From Candidatus Abyssobacteria bacterium SURF_5 (lineage in GTDB: Bacteria; Abyssobacteria; SURF-5), in assembly GCA_003598085.1 (NCBI GenBank), contig QZKU01000084.1, positions 7,316 to 71,315 of the forward strand: a stretch of DNA of 64,000 nt, in the 5' to 3' direction. The position numbers and the translations under genes were made by a program. Below are positions 62,043-64,000 of this stretch, in pieces (position 1 is the stretch's first letter; every line of letters starts with the position of its first letter). The notes under the pieces were generated by a model. That model ran no database searches. It was given only the letters and a program-made list of their open reading frames with translations, and was not told where the DNA came from.

Positions 62043-63797
62043 GTGACCGCATATCACGAGCTGGACATCTTCTTCGACCTCCAAAAGCTTGCCGGCAGAG
62101 AGTACTCCTCCAAAGCGAAGGAGGTTTTCTTCAAGAACTGTTCCCCCCTCATGCTGCGCGACAGCCAGATTTTTGCCGGAGAATCGAGAGGACCATCCCC
62201 TGGGGCGGAGCAAATGTTCTGTATTGCGATCAGGACTGAGGATGCCGCCGTCATCGGATATTTGAAAAACATTTTCGCCGCTGCCGGCGATTCGCCGCTT
62301 GCACCTCCACACGATCGGCTTCGCGAGTCCGATTTTGTCGCACGCTCTCGCTTAAAACACATCGGAAATATCGATGGCCAAGGCAGGTTGATAACTAGCA
62401 AATGGAGCCGGATCGACCACGACTTGTGCAAGAGATACGGCTGGCCGTATGTCCCTCGCTCTTTTCCGCGGTATATTGCGCCGATCTTCATCGAGGAACT
62501 CGAGAAGATGAGCGATCCGGCAAACGCAGCACCTGCGGCAAGCGTTCTGAAAGAGAGCGGCACACGCTCGTCGAGAAGCCGAAATGTCAGGTTGCCTCCC
62601 ATCGGCAGATATCTGCTCTATTTCGCCTGCGCGTGCATTCTCCTGTTGGTCGCCGGGTGGGTGTTTTTGGGAGGAGGCGAGCAATATCTGAAACAGGCGA
62701 AAGGCGATGTTTCAGAGCGCCTTCAATTGGGGAGCGAAGCGCACGACAGAAAGCAGAAGGGTTATGCCCTGGCGGCGCTAAGCAAGCTTTCACATGACCT
62801 GAACGGCGATGAATTGAACGGCAAGCTCGAGCAGAAATATTATCACGTTTTGGGCGTGCCGAATTCCCCCCATGCAGATGTGAGACTCGATTGCTCCGTC
62901 TGGTTCGCAACAAGCGAGATGTTCCGTCCGAACCCGCAAACCCTTACACAAGGGTTTATTAAGATGGAAATGAGGGCGCGGAATGGCAGTTTGATATGGA
63001 CCTGCCTTGCCACCGGTAGTGCCGCCGCTCCCGGAAGAGAGAGTGAAAACGAGTCGTTGCGTGTTGATGCATTGCGCAATGCCATCGAGGAGATGGATAT
63101 GGCGTGTCTTCCGGACGGCAGGTCGGTCAGGGATTTGCAGGAGCACCGCGATTTCGAAGGCGTCAATAACATGGTAAGGCATCTGAGCGAGAAGAGAGAG
63201 CAAGTCCGCAGCGAAGACGTTTCCAGGGCGGAATGGGACAGCTTCCGTGAGCAGGTGCTCGAGTCGCTCCGGCAGCAGTGGATCATGAGTCATCGGGTAC
63301 ATCTTTCCACCGGGTCGTCACTTGATGCGATAATCCTCGAGGAACAAGAGAACGCATTTCGTTTTCGAGTAGCGCGGGGTTTTATCTCCATCCCGAAGGA
63401 GCAAATCAAGATCATCGAGCCGCTTGCAAAGGAGGCCATTGCCCAATCGGCAAGCAAGCTTGCGGCGGGGAAAAAAGATGCACCCTGGTGGCAAGCGAAG
63501 ATCGCCGAGGAAGCGGTTGCCGATTTCAGCGAATGGTTTATTCAATTTGGGCCTTTTCTTCCCGGCGCCTATGTAGTTGAAATCCGCCCGAACCAACTCG
63601 ACGGCGAACTGGAAGCCGTAGTCAATTCACAACAAAAGCTGTGTGTGCTGAGAAAAGGCGGAGAGATCGAAGGTTTTCGGGTTATTGGAATAGACGCCGA
63701 GAACAAGCAGGTCCTCTTGACGAAGGGAACGAGTGGAGGAGTCCTGCGAATTTGGCCGGAAAGAATTGAAAAAGACGCACCCCAGCCGGCGTCATAG
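62043..63797 (+). CDS. Large unknown protein with one transmembrane helix
   Basis: A 584-residue protein. GTG 62043 has AAGGAGG 5 bases upstream and fixes the start; open sequence further upstream only shadows the dehydrogenase genes. Residues 1-165 form a soluble domain with aromatic and Trp/Pro residues (HDLCKRYGWPYVPRSFPRY). A transmembrane helix lies at about 189-210 (YLLYFACACILLLVAGWVFL). The rest is a mostly charged region, with a C-terminal beta-rich section (VLRKGGEIEGFRVIGIDAENKQVLL) resembling SH3-like repeats. No family is recognised. Divergent from the adenosyltransferase gene. Confidence 0.6.
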   Translation: MTAYHELDIFFDLQKLAGREYSSKAKEVFFKNCSPLMLRDSQIFAGESRGPSPGAEQMFCIAIRTEDAAVIGYLKNIFAAAGDSPLAPPHDRLRESDFVARSRLKHIGNIDGQGRLITSKWSRIDHDLCKRYGWPYVPRSFPRYIAPIFIEELEKMSDPANAAPAASVLKESGTRSSRSRNVRLPPIGRYLLYFACACILLLVAGWVFLGGGEQYLKQAKGDVSERLQLGSEAHDRKQKGYALAALSKLSHDLNGDELNGKLEQKYYHVLGVPNSPHADVRLDCSVWFATSEMFRPNPQTLTQGFIKMEMRARNGSLIWTCLATGSAAAPGRESENESLRVDALRNAIEEMDMACLPDGRSVRDLQEHRDFEGVNNMVRHLSEKREQVRSEDVSRAEWDSFREQVLESLRQQWIMSHRVHLSTGSSLDAIILEEQENAFRFRVARGFISIPKEQIKIIEPLAKEAIAQSASKLAAGKKDAPWWQAKIAEEAVADFSEWFIQFGPFLPGAYVVEIRPNQLDGELEAVVNSQQKLCVLRKGGEIEGFRVIGIDAENKQVLLTKGTSGGVLRIWPERIEKDAPQPAS

Positions 63798-64000
63798 TCA
63801 CGCGACGCGCTGTCCGCCCGCCCATCCAGCCCCGCCGCCGTCTATCACTCGCTAAACTTCATATCCTGAATGTGCGCGACAGGCGGTCGCAATCTGCACG
63901 AAATCGAGTAGGAGGCGGAGTCGCCCCCGCCGACCTCTCACACCACCGGGCATACGGTTCCGTACCACGGCGGTTCATGAAGTACCTAAGCTTGCTGAAG
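63798..64000. other. Intergenic end of window, probable group II intron tail
   Basis: No gene. From about 63904 the minus strand shows a pattern typical of group II intron 3' ends: GTGTGAGAGG, a GGCGGGGGCGACTCCGCC hairpin and CTCCTACTCGATT at the end, preceded by a domain V-like hairpin with GAACCGCCG and CGGTGGTGT (about 63945-63976). Confidence 0.55.
63904..64000 (-). mobile_element. Probable 3' end of a group II intron (cut by window edge)
   Basis: On the minus strand, ACCGCCG pairs with CGGTGGT to give a domain V-like stem with an ACGG/CCGT inner hairpin. A domain VI-like stem and a terminal CTACTCGATT follow. Intron-encoded reverse transcriptase genes lie upstream of this part, so it would be beyond the right edge of the window. 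The folding was judged by eye only. Confidence 0.5.

Noticed and set aside
61881-62312. N-terminal extension of the adenosyltransferase
   Set aside because: The added text has no family likeness and overlaps the divergent gene. The family N-terminus starts at 61880.

Overview
The window reads as one contiguous stretch of a moderately GC-rich chromosome from a Gram-negative, probably uncultured bacterium. Genes are densely packed, often overlap by 4 to 30 bases and mostly carry good AGGAGG-type ribosome sites. Ferredoxin-linked 2-oxoacid oxidoreductase, reverse rubrerythrin, hemerythrin, several QueG-like iron-sulfur proteins, DUF4416, DUF1847, paired cytidylate-kinase-like proteins and a very probable selenoprotein point to an anaerobic or microaerophilic lineage of the Desulfobacterota or candidate-phylum type. 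No rRNA, tRNA or CRISPR array was seen, so the phylum is an inference.

Layout. 0.2-4 kb: plus-strand operon with a lipoprotein, a rhomboid protease, a QueG-like Fe-S protein, DUF4416, a small secreted protein and an MBL-fold hydrolase. 4-5 kb: HD-GYP phosphodiesterase. 5.3-11 kb: stress and metal cassette (repeat lipoprotein, PRC-barrel protein, Zn-alcohol dehydrogenase, glycosyltransferase remnant, hemerythrin, ferritin-like protein, Csp-type copper protein, SDR). 11-12.6 kb: a PHP-phosphotransferase fusion. 12.8-18.8 kb: reverse rubrerythrin, a minus-strand group (creatininase, FAD oxidoreductase, GT-C-like membrane protein, AhpD-like protein) and an SDR. 18.9-24.8 kb: multi-PAS histidine kinase, SagB-type oxidoreductase, SulP transporter with a large insertion. 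25.3-33.6 kb: hydroxyacyl-CoA-type SDR and a signalling cluster with two cytidylate-kinase-like proteins, two receiver-only regulators, a histidine kinase and a TauE/SafE permease. 34-42 kb: DUF1847 protein, QueG-like protein, a 1614-residue NACHT STAND ATPase with an AT-richer look, and another Fe-S protein. 42.7-45 kb: RraA-like protein and a GPH symporter. 45.1-48.7 kb: overlapping HEAT-repeat and HD-GYP genes that share an N-terminal domain. 48.8-50.7 kb: YbaK-type deacylase, the thioredoxin selenoprotein and two small metal-motif proteins. 50.8-55.2 kb: a VorB-type 2-oxoacid:ferredoxin oxidoreductase operon split by a GIY-YIG gene lying between about 147-bp direct repeats. 55.3-57.9 kb: PGM-like metalloenzyme, repeat-domain protein, NagB-like protein. 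57.9-61.3 kb: 2-oxoacid dehydrogenase E1-alpha, E1-beta and E2. 61.3-63.8 kb: PduO-type adenosyltransferase and an unknown membrane protein. 63.9 kb to the end: a probable group II intron 3' end.

The signals most worth a second look are the in-frame UGA thioredoxin gene at 49334-49930 with a bacterial SECIS-like hairpin, the lone NACHT-HEAT gene with its own sigma70-type promoter, the GIY-YIG cassette between direct repeats inside an operon, the cytidylate-kinase-like/TauE/receiver cluster and the PHP-phosphotransferase fusion. Intergenic regions are rich in small palindromic and dispersed repeats.
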